A DNA stretch of 32,696 nucleotides, from NCBI GenBank assembly GCA_902589115.1, contig CACIRS010000014.1:1-32696 (forward strand). Direction: 5' to 3'. Source of the stretch: an uncultured Prochlorococcus sp. (GTDB taxonomy: Bacteria > Cyanobacteriota > Cyanobacteriia > PCC-6307 > Cyanobiaceae). Made by a program: the position numbers and the translations under genes. The notes beneath the pieces were generated by a model, which was given only the letters and a program-made list of their open reading frames with translations, was not told where the DNA came from and searched no databases. This document shows, piece after piece, positions 16,991 to 26,903 of this stretch (positions are counted from its first letter, which is position 1; every line of letters begins with the position of its first letter).

Positions 16991-18148
16991 CTAAACAGCC
17001 TGACACCAAGTCAGCTCATTAATATCGAAATTCTGTTCCCATCTAAGTAAATTCTTCAAAGACTTTCCAATCAAATATTTACTTGATGCAACTGGTTGTC
17101 CTAAAACCAATCTAGGAGCACAAGTAGCAGACCAAATTGCTGAAGAAGGCTCATTACTCCATTTCGCCAAGCGCTTACAACCTTCCAACAAACCTAATGT
17201 GCTCCCAGCCAAGGTGCCATCACTCAATCGACAAACACCTTGTTCTACTGAGATACAACTGCTATTCCATTGATAGTGTCCTTCCTCAAGCCCATAGGGA
17301 GACAAAGCATCACTAACTAATACCAATTGACCTTTAGCGATTTTTTGCAAGAAAGTAGCCATTAATGGATGGACATGAATTCCATCAGCTATTAAGCCCA
17401 TAAAAATCTTGCCATTCTGAATTGCAGCTCCTACAGGTCCAGGATTCCTATGATGCAATCCTTGCATTGCATTAAATGTATGCGTCAACATAGAGATGCC
17501 TTTTTCAAAAGATCGCAGACTTTGTTCAAAATCCGCAGATGAGTGTCCTAAACAATTAATAATCCCAAGACTATTTAATTGTTGAATAAGTTCCTCTGAG
17601 CCTTCTAATTCAGGCGCTAAAGTCACCAAATCAATTGAATTTTCAAATCCATTTATATATTGAGTTAACGCAAATAAGCTTGGTTTGCTAATGCAATTTG
17701 GATTATGAGCACCAACATAAGGCAAGGAAAGAAAAGGGCCCTCTAAGTGTGCTCCCAATAATTTACATCGGTTTAATTGATTTTGCTTTCTTGCTTCATT
17801 TAGCACTCTCATTGCTTCCTGAAATTCTGGTAAAGCACAACTAATAAATGTTGGACATATTGCTTCAACTCCATCAACCCATAATTGATCCAGAAGCTCC
17901 AATAGCTTGGGTAGTTGACGGAAAGTTAATTCAGGAAAAGCTATACCTAAACCTCCATTAAACTGGAGATCAATTCCTCTTGGACTCAGCCAAGCGCCTT
18001 GCCAATCTTCAGAGTATTTACCTTCATTCAGCCGCATTGGCTCAATCGAAGTAATTACATCTTTCTCATCACATACCAATGACCATGTAAAACCTCCCTT
18101 TGACGTGGATAAAGGGTCAGGCAAACTAATATTTGAGATCTTGCGCAT
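16991..18148 (-). CDS. nagA: N-acetylglucosamine-6-phosphate deacetylase
   Basis: A 385-residue amidohydrolase-fold enzyme. Motifs in order: GIDLQFNGGLG, GAHLEGPFLS with the metal-ligand Glu, NCLGHSSAD with a His, THTFNAMQGLHHRNPGPVG with the substrate-binding FNAM, GLIADGIHVHP and LVSDAL with the catalytic Asp, then DGTLAGSTL. It removes acetate from GlcNAc-6-phosphate, feeding amino sugars from cell-wall recycling or chitin into metabolism. No nagB or sugar transporter is nearby; its partner in the transcript is chlM, functionally unrelated. Divergent from purE, 56 bases between starts. Confidence 0.93.
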   Translation of the reverse strand: MRKISNISLPDPLSTSKGGFTWSLVCDEKDVITSIEPMRLNEGKYSEDWQGAWLSPRGIDLQFNGGLGIAFPELTFRQLPKLLELLDQLWVDGVEAICPTFISCALPEFQEAMRVLNEARKQNQLNRCKLLGAHLEGPFLSLPYVGAHNPNCISKPSLFALTQYINGFENSIDLVTLAPELEGSEELIQQLNSLGIINCLGHSSADFEQSLRSFEKGISMLTHTFNAMQGLHHRNPGPVGAAIQNGKIFMGLIADGIHVHPLMATFLQKIAKGQLVLVSDALSPYGLEEGHYQWNSSCISVEQGVCRLSDGTLAGSTLGLLEGCKRLAKWSNEPSSAIWSATCAPRLVLGQPVASSKYLIGKSLKNLLRWEQNFDINELTWCQAV

Positions 18149-18204
18149 TTAATAAAGCCAATTAATTCAAATGCGAGACAATTAAAATCTCGTCATCATT
18201 AATA

Positions 18205-18765
18205 GTGACCCAAACCGATAGGAACGTGCCAATAAGGAATCCAGATCAAATGCCATTAGTTGCAGTAGTGATGGGTAGCGACTCTGACCTCACAACAATG
18301 GAGCCAGCTATAGACATTCTCGAGCAATTTAAAATTCCTTTAGAAGCTCGCATTCTTTCAGCACATAGAACGCCTTCTGAAATGATTAATTTCGCTAAGA
18401 CAGCTGACTCCACAGGATTCAAAGTCATTATTGCAGGGGCGGGAGGAGCTGCGCACTTACCTGGAATGATTGCTGCTCATACAACTCTTCCAGTAATAGG
18501 AGTACCTGTACAAAGCAAAGCGCTCTCTGGTATCGATTCTATGTATTCCATTCTCCAAATGCCTGGAGGGATTCCTGTAGCAACTGTTGCCATAGGAGGA
18601 GGTTTAAATGCAGGGCTTTTAGCAGCACAAATATTAAGTGTCTGCGATCAAGAAATCAAAGAAAAGCTTATTCTATACAGAGAAAATCTACACGGGCAAG
18701 TTAAGATAAAAGATCAAAAATTAAAAGAATTAGGAGCAAAAAATTATCTAAAAAAAATAAAATAA
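18205..18765 (+). CDS. purE: N5-carboxyaminoimidazole ribonucleotide mutase
   Basis: A class I PurE of the purine pathway that moves the carboxyl group of N5-CAIR to give CAIR. Signatures are [27 protein letters not shown] (catalytic His) and [17 protein letters not shown]. The frame from GTG 18205 gives 186 residues. ATG 18250, with an AGGAAT about 10 bases upstream, gives 171, nearer the usual 160-175, and starts right at the first beta strand. I keep the longer frame but consider the ATG at least as likely. The last 15 residues are Lys-rich and species-specific. Confidence 0.93.
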   Translation: MTQTDRNVPIRNPDQMPLVAVVMGSDSDLTTMEPAIDILEQFKIPLEARILSAHRTPSEMINFAKTADSTGFKVIIAGAGGAAHLPGMIAAHTTLPVIGVPVQSKALSGIDSMYSILQMPGGIPVATVAIGGGLNAGLLAAQILSVCDQEIKEKLILYRENLHGQVKIKDQKLKELGAKNYLKKIK

Positions 18766-18828
18766 GTTAATAAATTTTCCTATATATTATTTTGAAGTCA
18801 TACCATAACAAGTACCTAATGACATCTT

Positions 18829-19467
18829 TCAAGGAATCACCTGGATTTTTTTAAGGTGGTTAATAACAATTTTTACACATTTATCTAAATCCTGAACTCC
18901 TGTATCGATATGCAGTTCGGGAGATACTGGTTCCTCATATGGACTTGATATTCCAGTAAATTCCTTAATATCACCTGCCCTGGCTTTTGCATAAAGGCCT
19001 TTCACATCCCTCTTCTCACAAGTCTCTAGATTTGCAGCGCAATAAACCTCTATAAAATCTCCTTGATCAACTAATTCTCTAGCCTTTTCTCTATCAATAC
19101 GAAACGGAGATACGAATGCAGTAAGAACTATGACACCTGAATCCAAAAAAAGTTTAGCCACTTCTCCAATTCTGCGAATATTTTCTTGGCGATCAGAGTC
19201 GTTAAAACCTAAATCTTTACACAAACCATGGCGAATATTATCTCCATCTAACACATAAGTGGAATATCCAAGCTCAAACAAAGCAAAATTAACTGCATTT
19301 GCCAAAGTGCTTTTCCCTGAGCCTGATAGTCCTGTGAACCAAATAACCGCACTTCGGTGCCCTTTTTGAGCAAATCTTGCTTGACGATTCACTGAAGCCT
19401 GATGCCAAACAATATTGGTTGCTTTCAGTGATTTATCTCCTTTTGTGCCTTCAGTCATTGTCATCAT
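18829..19467 (-). CDS. cysC: Adenylylsulfate (APS) kinase
   Basis: A 212-residue P-loop kinase that phosphorylates APS to PAPS. The Walker A motif GLSGSGKS is at 46-53, [10 protein letters not shown] at 74-83, and [20 protein letters not shown] plus [10 protein letters not shown], both APS-kinase signatures, follow. It is a stand-alone kinase, not fused to ATP sulfurylase. Three ATGs near the N-terminus (MMTM) leave the exact start open by up to four residues; no clear ribosome binding site separates them. About 50 bases separate it from the SUI1-like gene upstream on the same strand. Confidence 0.95.
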   Translation of the reverse strand: MMTMTEGTKGDKSLKATNIVWHQASVNRQARFAQKGHRSAVIWFTGLSGSGKSTLANAVNFALFELGYSTYVLDGDNIRHGLCKDLGFNDSDRQENIRRIGEVAKLFLDSGVIVLTAFVSPFRIDREKARELVDQGDFIEVYCAANLETCEKRDVKGLYAKARAGDIKEFTGISSPYEEPVSPELHIDTGVQDLDKCVKIVINHLKKIQVIP

Positions 19468-19518
19468 GTTGCATACACGTTTCTATTTTCCATGTAAGCG
19501 TGCCAATTAAAGAACTCT

Positions 19519-19839
19519 TTAACCTCCAGATTGCTTTGGCTGATAACCTTCATCGATTAAAAAATTCATAACTTTAATAATCTGATCTCCTTGTAACTCA
19601 AGAGAAGCGTCTTTTACAGTTCCGCCTGTACCACAAAGTGCCTTTAACGATTTCAGCAAAACTTTCGAACTCTTGTTGTCAAGCTCTAAACCTTCGATGA
19701 CAGTAACTAATTTGCCAGCTTTACCTCCTCTAGTTCTATAAAGTCGCACTTTCTTATTTGCTTTAGGCGTCGAAACACCTTTAATAGGGTTTACTTCTCC
19801 TTGAAAGTCACTGAATTCTCGCCAACTTCCTTTAGGCAT
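19519..19839 (-). CDS. SUI1/eIF1-like translation factor (YciH family)
   Basis: A 106-residue protein. An N-terminal linker (MPKGSWREF to about residue 35) leads to an eIF1/SUI1 fold with RTRGGKAGKLVTVIEGLE and the conserved LKALCGTGGTVKDASLELQGDQ, which contains the CG(T)GG loop. Bacterial homologues such as YciH are linked to start-codon fidelity. The open frame extends upstream to 19977, but that part lies in trpB on the other strand; the ATG at 19839 begins the recognisable protein. It is divergent from trpB with 42 bases between starts. Confidence 0.9.
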   Translation of the reverse strand: MPKGSWREFSDFQGEVNPIKGVSTPKANKKVRLYRTRGGKAGKLVTVIEGLELDNKSSKVLLKSLKALCGTGGTVKDASLELQGDQIIKVMNFLIDEGYQPKQSGG

Positions 19840-19881
19840 CGATTTAATTCGTAGGCTAGTAAATATATACAGCCAAGACCA

Positions 19882-21132
19882 GTGACCAAAGACTTGCCTC
19901 CTACTCCTAAAGCTAGTGATCTGACACCTCAGAAACGACCTACAGCCCTTGGTCGTTTTGGTAAATATGGCGGCCAATATGTTCCAGAGACACTAATGCC
20001 TGCACTTACCGAATTAGAGCAAGCAGCTAATCATGCATGGCAAGATAAATCTTTTACGGAAGAGTTAAATCATTTATTGAAGTCTTATGTTGGACGTGCA
20101 ACCCCTCTATATGAAGCCAAAAGACTCTCTGAGCATTATCAGCGTAATAAAGAGGGCATCAGAATTTGGCTTAAACGTGAAGATTTAAACCACACAGGTG
20201 CACACAAAATCAATAATGCTCTTGGCCAAGCCCTACTGGCCATTCGAATGGGAAAAAAAAGAATTATTGCTGAAACAGGAGCCGGCCAACATGGTGTAGC
20301 GACAGCAACAGTATGTGCAAGATTTGGCCTTGAATGCGTTATTTATATGGGCAAGGAAGATATGAAAAGACAAGCATTGAATGTATTTAGGATGAGATTA
20401 TTAGGAGCAAAAGTCGAACCGGTCACTGCAGGAACAGCAACACTTAAAGACGCCACCAGTGAAGCGATACGAGATTGGGTTACTAACGTTGAAAATACTC
20501 ATTACATACTTGGATCAGTAGCAGGTCCTCATCCCTATCCAATGCTAGTTCGAGATTTTCATGCAGTTATTGGTGAAGAGACTCGTGCACAATGCTTAAA
20601 AGCCTTTGGTGGCAAACCAGATGTATTACTTGCTTGCGTCGGAGGTGGTTCAAATGCAATGGGTCTCTTTCACACATTTATTGAAGATAGGTCGGTTCGG
20701 ATGATTGGAGTTGAAGCTGCAGGTGATGGAATTGAGACTAATAGGCATGCTGCAACTATTACCGAAGGACGAGTAGGAGTACTTCATGGAGCAATGAGTC
20801 TTTTGTTGCAAAATGCCGACGGACAAATTCAAGAAGCACATTCAATTAGTGCAGGGCTCGACTATCCAGGTGTTGGACCAGAACATAGTTATTTATGTGA
20901 AATCGGTAGAGCCGAATACGTAGCAGTAACAGACAAGCAAGCGTTGAGTGCACTTCAATTAGTTAGTGAATTAGAAGGCATAATTCCAGCACTTGAAACA
21001 GCGCATGCATTTGCTTGGTTGGAAAATTTGTGCCCTACTTTGAAACCAGGCAGTGAAATAGTTATCAACTGCTCTGGACGCGGTGATAAGGATGTAAATA
21101 CTGTTGCAGAAAAACTAGGCGTAGATATTTAA
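19882..21132 (+). CDS. trpB: Tryptophan synthase beta chain
   Basis: A 416-residue PLP enzyme that condenses indole and serine. It shows [16 protein letters not shown] (25-40), the PLP Lys109 in [13 protein letters not shown], the phosphate loop GGGSNAMG near 253-260, and [12 protein letters not shown]. The start is GTG 19882; the preceding 42 bases separate it from the SUI1-like gene. A TATATA at 19864-19869 in that gap could be a -10 box, which would leave only a few bases of leader. trpA is not in the window. It converges on hrcA with 11 bases between stops. Confidence 0.96.
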   Translation: MTKDLPPTPKASDLTPQKRPTALGRFGKYGGQYVPETLMPALTELEQAANHAWQDKSFTEELNHLLKSYVGRATPLYEAKRLSEHYQRNKEGIRIWLKREDLNHTGAHKINNALGQALLAIRMGKKRIIAETGAGQHGVATATVCARFGLECVIYMGKEDMKRQALNVFRMRLLGAKVEPVTAGTATLKDATSEAIRDWVTNVENTHYILGSVAGPHPYPMLVRDFHAVIGEETRAQCLKAFGGKPDVLLACVGGGSNAMGLFHTFIEDRSVRMIGVEAAGDGIETNRHAATITEGRVGVLHGAMSLLLQNADGQIQEAHSISAGLDYPGVGPEHSYLCEIGRAEYVAVTDKQALSALQLVSELEGIIPALETAHAFAWLENLCPTLKPGSEIVINCSGRGDKDVNTVAEKLGVDI

Positions 21133-21143
21133 CTAAGCATTGT

Positions 21144-22142
21144 TTATGCCAGTAATAAACCCAAATGATGAGCAACAGTTGTTACTGCTGCCATAGCTGT
21201 GGCATATGCCATTCTCATCGGACCAATTAATGCAACCTGTCCAATACTTTGATTAGAACTTCGATAAGAAGCCTTGACGACTGAACAATTTGCTAAAGCC
21301 CAATGAGGATGTTCATTCCCAATCCAAACCCCTACAGACTCATCCTTTGCATCAGGAACTACTGCTGATGGATAGCTATCCATCAGCTCAAGAAGTGGGC
21401 GAAAACTATCACTTTTACTGAATTCTGGTTGAGCCAATAATCGAGACATCCCATGAAATACTGCTCCGGCCTCAGGCATTGGGTTCGATTGGCTATGGCT
21501 AGATATTGCTTCACGTAAAAGAGAGCCACTAACATGTAATTGAGAAGGCAGGCTCGACCAATCCAAAGTGCCATCTCCTGATTGAGATAATTGATCTCGA
21601 GCCCAAATTTCCATAGCAGCCAACTCTCCTGCTGCTGCATGGGGTAAACGAAGATTCAATTGTCTAGCTTGATTAGAACTTTCAACAAGCATTACCAAAA
21701 GCCGATCTCCACTTTGAACTAATCGCACTTCTTGAAGCTTTGTGCCATGTCTTGATGGTCGTGTAATCAAACTCATCAAACCAGTGAAATCTGTAAGACG
21801 TCTTGCTAAATGCCATAAAAGATCATCCAAAGCTGCCCATTTCAAACTGATATTTGCTAATTCACTTTCCAAACGATTAACTGTTGCACCTGGAGGAGGA
21901 AGTAAACAATCGACATAATGTCTATACCCCTGCGGACTAGGGATTCGTCCTGCGGAAGGATGAGGTTGGGTTAAATAACCTCTTTGTTCAAGTTCACCCA
22001 TCACAGATCTCACTGTGGCGGAACTAACTTGCAATCCAAACCTCTGAACTAATGCCTTACTGCCAACCGGTTCAATCGTATCCACATAATGATGAACCGT
22101 GGCCTTTAAAACCTGTTGTTGTCTTATAGGTAACTTCACCAA
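21144..22142 (-). CDS. hrcA: Heat-inducible transcription repressor HrcA
   Basis: A 332-residue repressor with an N-terminal winged helix (about 1-75: QQQVLKATVHHYVDTIEPVGSKALV, then SSATVRSVMGELEQRGYL and HPSAGRIPSPQGYRHYVD), all family signatures, followed by the GAF-like dimerisation domain. HrcA binds CIRCE elements and controls groEL/dnaK operons with GroE as co-factor. No complete CIRCE dyad is seen upstream or elsewhere in the window, so its targets and any self-control lie outside what can be read here. Confidence 0.94.
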   Translation of the reverse strand: MVKLPIRQQQVLKATVHHYVDTIEPVGSKALVQRFGLQVSSATVRSVMGELEQRGYLTQPHPSAGRIPSPQGYRHYVDCLLPPPGATVNRLESELANISLKWAALDDLLWHLARRLTDFTGLMSLITRPSRHGTKLQEVRLVQSGDRLLVMLVESSNQARQLNLRLPHAAAGELAAMEIWARDQLSQSGDGTLDWSSLPSQLHVSGSLLREAISSHSQSNPMPEAGAVFHGMSRLLAQPEFSKSDSFRPLLELMDSYPSAVVPDAKDESVGVWIGNEHPHWALANCSVVKASYRSSNQSIGQVALIGPMRMAYATAMAAVTTVAHHLGLLLA

Positions 22143-22229
22143 ATGCTTAAGAACTATTTTTTAATGCTACGAGTCATTGGAAATGAATACAAAATTAATT
22201 CTTGGAATGAAGCACTCTTATGACATTCT

Positions 22230-22583
22230 TTAATAGCAAGGGATAGTTGGATCAACATTCAAACTCCATGATTCAATTCCACCATCAAGATTCCATACTT
22301 CATAAAGCAAACCTTGTTGCAGTAACCAACTACCAAAATTCCAACTTCTTATACCTCTATGGCAGATAATCAAAACTGGTTGATCCTTATTTATTAAATT
22401 AGGTAATGCATCAAGCCATTCAGAAGATCTACTAAGCGGAAGATGCAAATTCGTAAAAGGAAAAGGTGCTATCGCCAGCTCTTGATCTTCACGCACATCT
22501 ATTAAAAATAAATCGCAGTTTTTCTCTAACAGCCAAGTGTGGAGATCTTGAGAAGAGATATTAGTAGGGATTTTCTCCTTCAT
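22230..22583 (-). CDS. Single-domain rhodanese-like protein
   Basis: A one-domain rhodanese of 117 residues from ATG 22583 (126 from TTG 22610). FLIDVREDQEL marks the start of the fold and ICHRGIRS provides the active loop with Cys74 (CxxGxR), so it may carry persulfide sulfur. The C-terminal half ends with VWNLDGGIESW, the usual last-helix motif. It probably acts in cytoplasmic sulfur transfer, with partner unknown. The ATG is preferred because the fold begins soon after it; neither start has a good ribosome binding site. About 87 bases separate it from hrcA downstream. Confidence 0.88.
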   Translation of the reverse strand: MKEKIPTNISSQDLHTWLLEKNCDLFLIDVREDQELAIAPFPFTNLHLPLSRSSEWLDALPNLINKDQPVLIICHRGIRSWNFGSWLLQQGLLYEVWNLDGGIESWSLNVDPTIPCY

Positions 22584-22798
22584 AAGAATATTTTGATTGC
22601 ATTCGGCCAATTTTTTCTACACTTATTACTCAATCATTTTAATTTATTAACAATAAAAATTTAATTTTGGAGCAAATAGAACCGATAAATCTAGGGTTTT
22701 ACACCTCAGATCATAGAATTTCAGATAAAGGGACAACAACTCATTAAATCCCCTAAAATCTTTGGATCTTTCAAAGTTCAACTGAATTTAAAAATAGA

Positions 22799-24001
22799 TT
22801 GATTAAGGTGTTAAAGCACAATCACGACAAATCACTCATCGATCAACTAAAGCCCAAGGAAATGCTTTTACGTCCTGGACTAGAAGGAGTTCCAGTCACT
22901 CAATCTGCTATTTGTGATATTGATGGACTCCAAGGGAAGCTGAAATATCGAGGATATCCAATAGCTGAGCTCGCTTCACAAAGCAGTTTTTTAGAAACAA
23001 CTTATCTCCTGATATGGGGAGAACTTCCTAGTGCAGATGAGCTTCGAGATTTTGAAGCAAAAGTGCAAATGCATAGAAGGGTAAGTTTTCGAGTTAGGGA
23101 CATGATGAAATGCTTCCCTGCAACTGGGCATCCTATGGATGCATTGCAATCATGTGCCGCATCACTTGGCCTCTTTTACTCCCGCAGAGCAATTGATAAT
23201 CCACAATATGTATATGACGCAGTAATCAGATTAATTGCCAAAATCCCTACAATGGTTGCTGCTTTTCAGCTCATTCGAAAAGGTCAAGATCCCATTCAAC
23301 CGCGCGATGACCTTGCTTATTCCGCAAACTTTCTATATATGCTCACTGAGCGCGAACAGGATCCATTAGCAGCAAGAATTTTTGATCGATGTTTAATCTT
23401 ACATGCTGAACATAGTCTGAACGCTAGTACATTTAGTGCGCGTGTAACCGCAAGTACACTTACAGATCCATATGCAGTGGTTGCTTCTGCAGTAGGAACT
23501 CTCGCAGGGCCACTGCATGGAGGAGCGAATGAAGATGTTATAGCCATGCTTGAAGAAATAGGAACTCCTGAAAATGCCGGTGCATATCTTGATGAAGCTA
23601 TTGCCAAAAAGCAAAAAATTATGGGTTTTGGTCACCGTGAATACAGAGTAAAAGATCCAAGAGCATCAATTCTTGAAGAACTTGCTGAAGAATTATTTGC
23701 AAGGTTTGGTAAAGATGAAATGTATGACGTTGCAAGAGCTTTAGAAAAAGAAGCAGCTGCTCGATTAGGACCAAAGGGTATATATCCCAATGTGGACTTT
23801 TACTCAGGCCTTGTTTATAGAAAATTAGGAATCCCACGTGATCTGTTTACCCCGGTTTTTGCGATATCTCGGGTAGCTGGTTGGCTTGCTCATTGGAGAG
23901 AGCAACTTGGAGCAAATCGTATTTTTAGACCTTCTCAAATCTATACAGGTGTGAAGGATCGTACTTGGATACCCACAGACGAACGCAAAAAGACTTTATA
24001 G
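22799..24001 (+). CDS. gltA: Citrate synthase
   Basis: A citrate synthase-fold enzyme that joins oxaloacetate and acetyl-CoA, the entry to the incomplete TCA route that supplies 2-oxoglutarate for nitrogen assimilation. Motifs: [41 protein letters not shown] (substrate His), [11 protein letters not shown] (second His) and [15 protein letters not shown], with the catalytic Asp in PNVDFYSG. The frame from TTG 22799 gives 400 residues. GTG 22808 or ATG 22862 are alternative starts, and the family core begins just after the latter. The upstream 188-base gap shows no clear promoter or riboswitch. Followed closely by ndhA. Confidence 0.94.
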   Translation: MIKVLKHNHDKSLIDQLKPKEMLLRPGLEGVPVTQSAICDIDGLQGKLKYRGYPIAELASQSSFLETTYLLIWGELPSADELRDFEAKVQMHRRVSFRVRDMMKCFPATGHPMDALQSCAASLGLFYSRRAIDNPQYVYDAVIRLIAKIPTMVAAFQLIRKGQDPIQPRDDLAYSANFLYMLTEREQDPLAARIFDRCLILHAEHSLNASTFSARVTASTLTDPYAVVASAVGTLAGPLHGGANEDVIAMLEEIGTPENAGAYLDEAIAKKQKIMGFGHREYRVKDPRASILEELAEELFARFGKDEMYDVARALEKEAAARLGPKGIYPNVDFYSGLVYRKLGIPRDLFTPVFAISRVAGWLAHWREQLGANRIFRPSQIYTGVKDRTWIPTDERKKTL

Positions 24002-24066
24002 GCCTAAGTTGCATGAATGTTTCTAATTTGATTGTGATTCATCTAGCCTCAACTCCTTTAGCAATA

Positions 24067-25185
24067 GTGAGTAATGGCATAGATCTTGAGTTGAGCTTCA
24101 CACAAACAATGCAGGGCCTAGGCCTATCGCCGCAAGTTGCTCACATTATTTGGCTGCCTTTACCAATGCTTCTGGTTCTAGTTGCAGCATTGGTGGGAGT
24201 GCTTGTAACCGTATGGCTCGAAAGAAAAATTTCTGCAGCTGCCCAACAACGCATAGGTCCAGAATATGCAGGTGCTTTAGGGATACTTCAGCCGATGGCT
24301 GATGGCCTTAAATTACTAGTTAAAGAAGACATTATTCCAGCAAAAGCAGATAGTTTGTTATTTACATTAGGTCCCGTATTAGTCCTAGTTCCAGTCATTC
24401 TTTCCTGGTTAATAGTTCCATTTGGTCAAAATTTACTTATTAGTAATGTAGGGATAGGAATTTTCCTTTGGATATCTCTTAGCAGTATTCAACCAATCGG
24501 CCTTTTAATGAGTGGTTATGCATCTAATAACAAGTATTCCCTTTTAGGAGGACTAAGAGCCGCCGCGCAATCAATTAGCTATGAAATCCCTCTTGCTTTA
24601 TCTGTTTTAGCAGTTGTGATGATGAGTAATTCTCTCAGCACTGTTGATATTGTTGCTCAACAAACTGGAGCAGGTGTTCTAAGTTGGAATATATGGAGAC
24701 AACCAATAGGTTTTGTGATTTTTTGGATCTGTGCCCTTGCTGAATGTGAACGCCTGCCATTTGATCTACCCGAAGCTGAAGAAGAATTAGTTGCGGGATA
24801 TCAAACTGAATATGCTGGAATGAAATTTGCTCTATTTTACTTAGGTAGTTATATAAATCTCGTACTCTCAGCACTTTTAGTGTCAGTGCTTTATTTAGGT
24901 GGATGGGGATTTCCTATTCCAATAGAGTCGTTAGCAAATCTAATTAATCAACCTATTAATTCACCATTAATTGAAGTAATTGCAGGTTCGATAGGTATTG
25001 TGATGACTATTTTAAAAGCCTACTTGCTTGTTTTCTTGGCAATCTTATTGAGATGGACCACCCCAAGAGTGCGTATAGATCAACTGTTAGATCTCGGCTG
25101 GAAATTTCTACTCCCAATATCTCTAGTAAATTTACTTTTTACAGCCGCATTAAAACTTAGCTTCCCAAGTGCCTTTGGAGGGTAG
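24067..25185 (+). CDS. ndhA: NAD(P)H-quinone oxidoreductase subunit 1
   Basis: A membrane subunit (NuoH type) of NDH-1 with about eight hydrophobic segments. Conserved loops are [64 protein letters not shown] and [14 protein letters not shown], which border the quinone channel. GTG 24067 gives 372 residues, the length I expect for this family, starting [15 protein letters not shown] 24013 adds 18 residues of uncertain value, and an open frame runs further back into gltA. First of ndhA-I-G-E, the standard cyanobacterial order. Confidence 0.95.
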   Translation: MSNGIDLELSFTQTMQGLGLSPQVAHIIWLPLPMLLVLVAALVGVLVTVWLERKISAAAQQRIGPEYAGALGILQPMADGLKLLVKEDIIPAKADSLLFTLGPVLVLVPVILSWLIVPFGQNLLISNVGIGIFLWISLSSIQPIGLLMSGYASNNKYSLLGGLRAAAQSISYEIPLALSVLAVVMMSNSLSTVDIVAQQTGAGVLSWNIWRQPIGFVIFWICALAECERLPFDLPEAEEELVAGYQTEYAGMKFALFYLGSYINLVLSALLVSVLYLGGWGFPIPIESLANLINQPINSPLIEVIAGSIGIVMTILKAYLLVFLAILLRWTTPRVRIDQLLDLGWKFLLPISLVNLLFTAALKLSFPSAFGG

Positions 25186-25301
25186 GGATTAAAATTTCAA
25201 TGATCAAGTCCTTACATCTTTGGGTAGTTCTACTTACAAAATGCCAAATGCTTGTAAGATTTGAAACATGACAAGTATTCACTCTCTTTAAATCATTTCG
25301 A
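25186..25301. other. ndhA-ndhI spacer with inverted repeat
   Basis: A 116-base gap, much longer than the other gaps inside this ndh cluster. It holds a perfect 7-base inverted repeat, CTTACAA at 25233-25239 and TTGTAAG at 25252-25258, with a 12-base loop. There is no T run after it, so it is not a standard terminator. It could be an mRNA hairpin or a regulator site. Confidence 0.55.
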
Positions 25302-25952
25302 ATGCTCGGGTTCCTTAAAAAAGTTGCTGAGTACACCCGTGATGCAGTGGATGCAGCAAGCTACCTTGCTCAAGGCCTAAGCGTAACGTTTGATCACATG
25401 CGGAGGCGGCCGATAACCGTTCAATATCCATATGAAAAACTAATCCCATCAGAACGTTATCGAGGAAGGATTCATTATGAATTTGATAAATGCATTGCTT
25501 GTGAGGTTTGCGTAAGGGTCTGCCCAATTAATCTCCCCGTAGTGGACTGGGTAATGAACAAAGAGACCAAAAAAAAAGAACTCAAGAATTATTCTATAGA
25601 TTTTGGGGTTTGTATTTTTTGTGGAAATTGTGTCGAATATTGTCCTACAAATTGCCTTTCTATGACTGAAGAATATGAGCTTTCTGCATTCGATCGACAT
25701 AGTCTTAATTTTGACAACGTAGCTCTTGGTCGTTTGCCTACAAATGTAACTACAGATCCTTCTGTCCAACCATTACGTGAATTTGCATATCTTCCAAAAG
25801 GAATTGTTGATCCTCATGAAATCCCATCTACGCATTCAAGAGCAGGTAAGCTGCCTTCAGAGATGCTTGAGTGGCTAAATCAAAATCCTGCTTTAGAAGA
25901 TTCAAATAAATCAAACCAAAAAGATCTTCCTCAAAACGAAGAAATCCTATAA
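25302..25952 (+). CDS. ndhI: NAD(P)H-quinone oxidoreductase subunit I
   Basis: A 216-residue ferredoxin-type subunit carrying two [4Fe-4S] clusters: Cys64, 67, 70, 74 ([11 protein letters not shown]) and Cys104, 107, 110, 114 ([11 protein letters not shown]). An amphipathic N-terminus ([17 protein letters not shown]) attaches it to the membrane arm. It passes electrons from ferredoxin towards quinone. The acidic, Asn/Gln-rich tail after about residue 195 is variable. Its stop overlaps the ndhG start by one base (TAATG), indicating coupled translation. Confidence 0.97.
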   Translation: MLGFLKKVAEYTRDAVDAASYLAQGLSVTFDHMRRRPITVQYPYEKLIPSERYRGRIHYEFDKCIACEVCVRVCPINLPVVDWVMNKETKKKELKNYSIDFGVCIFCGNCVEYCPTNCLSMTEEYELSAFDRHSLNFDNVALGRLPTNVTTDPSVQPLREFAYLPKGIVDPHEIPSTHSRAGKLPSEMLEWLNQNPALEDSNKSNQKDLPQNEEIL

Positions 25953-26554
25953 TGACTATTGCAGCTTCAACAGAGCTAATTTGTTTTGTAATCCTTAGCG
26001 GAGTCATCATTACTGGTGGTTTAGGTGTAATTCTGCTTAGAAATATTGTTTATTCAGCTTTTTTATTGGGTGGGGTGTTTATGGCGGTTGCAGGTTTATA
26101 TCTTTTGCTAAATGCAAGTTTTGTAGCCGCTGCACAAATACTTGTCTATGTAGGCGCAGTCAATGTTCTAATACTTTTTGCAATCATGTTAGTCAACAAA
26201 AAAGAAGATCTTAAACCAATAAAAGGATTGCAAGTCAGACGGCTTCTTTCAGGTGGTGTTTGTGCAGGTTTATTAGCTTTGTTAATTCGTGTAGATTTAA
26301 CAACTCCTTGGCCAGTGCCTGGTCCAAAAGCTATTGGAGAAAAAGCAACTGAACGTATTGGTGAACATCTTTTTACTGATTATCTTTTACCATTCGAACT
26401 TGCCTCAGTCCTGCTTTTAATGGCTATGATTGGTGCGATCGTACTTGCAAGACGAGATGTTCTTTTAACTGATGTAGGTACAGGTGATTCTGTTGATCAA
26501 GGCTTAATTGAAAAGCCTATTTCCCCATTACTAATTGATAAATCTAAATCCTAG
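25952..26554 (+). CDS. ndhG: NAD(P)H-quinone oxidoreductase subunit 6
   Basis: A 200-residue NuoJ-type membrane subunit with five hydrophobic segments, including ILLRNIVYSAFLLGGVFMAVAGLYLLL and the loop AAAQILVYVGAVNVLILFAIMLV, the conserved signature of this subunit. It is part of the proton-pumping membrane arm. Translation starts within the ndhI stop. The C-terminal 30 residues are hydrophilic. The ndhE start follows 10 bases after its stop. Confidence 0.96.
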   Translation: MTIAASTELICFVILSGVIITGGLGVILLRNIVYSAFLLGGVFMAVAGLYLLLNASFVAAAQILVYVGAVNVLILFAIMLVNKKEDLKPIKGLQVRRLLSGGVCAGLLALLIRVDLTTPWPVPGPKAIGEKATERIGEHLFTDYLLPFELASVLLLMAMIGAIVLARRDVLLTDVGTGDSVDQGLIEKPISPLLIDKSKS

Positions 26555-26564
26555 TTAAACAAAA

Positions 26565-26894
26565 ATGGTTGAATCTATAAACTACCAAATTCCACTTTCA
26601 GCGTTTCTTGTTCTCGCTTCATTATTATTTTGTATAGGTGTTTGGGGCTTAATTAATAGTCGAAATGCTGTTAGAGTTTTAATGAGTATTGAGTTAATGC
26701 TAAACGCAGTAAATATAAATTTAATGTCCTTCTCTGCTTACCTAGATGGGGATTTAATTAGAGGTCAAGTATTTTCTGTTTTTGTAATTACAGTTGCAGC
26801 AGCAGAAGCGGCAGTTGGACTCGCAATACTCCTATCACTTTATAGAAATCGTATTACAATTGACATGGAAAATTTTAATTTGCTTCGTTGGTAA
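26565..26894 (+). CDS. ndhE: NAD(P)H-quinone oxidoreductase subunit 4L
   Basis: A 109-residue NuoK-type subunit with three membrane segments. The second contains the conserved Glu in [17 protein letters not shown] and the third the conserved Glu in [12 protein letters not shown], both part of the proton path. It closes the ndhA-I-G-E group. NAD kinase begins 9 bases later, so it is probably read from the same transcript. Confidence 0.96.
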   Translation: MVESINYQIPLSAFLVLASLLFCIGVWGLINSRNAVRVLMSIELMLNAVNINLMSFSAYLDGDLIRGQVFSVFVITVAAAEAAVGLAILLSLYRNRITIDMENFNLLRW

Positions 26895-26903
26895 GCTTAC
26901 ATA

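Noticed and set aside
22210-22216. GCACTCT near hrcA resembling half of a CIRCE element
   Set aside because: No GAGTGC partner at the nine-base spacing; a single half-site of this length is expected by chance.
22611-22798. Possible glutamine-type riboswitch upstream of gltA
   Set aside because: No matching conserved core or stem arrangement could be read in the 188 bases.
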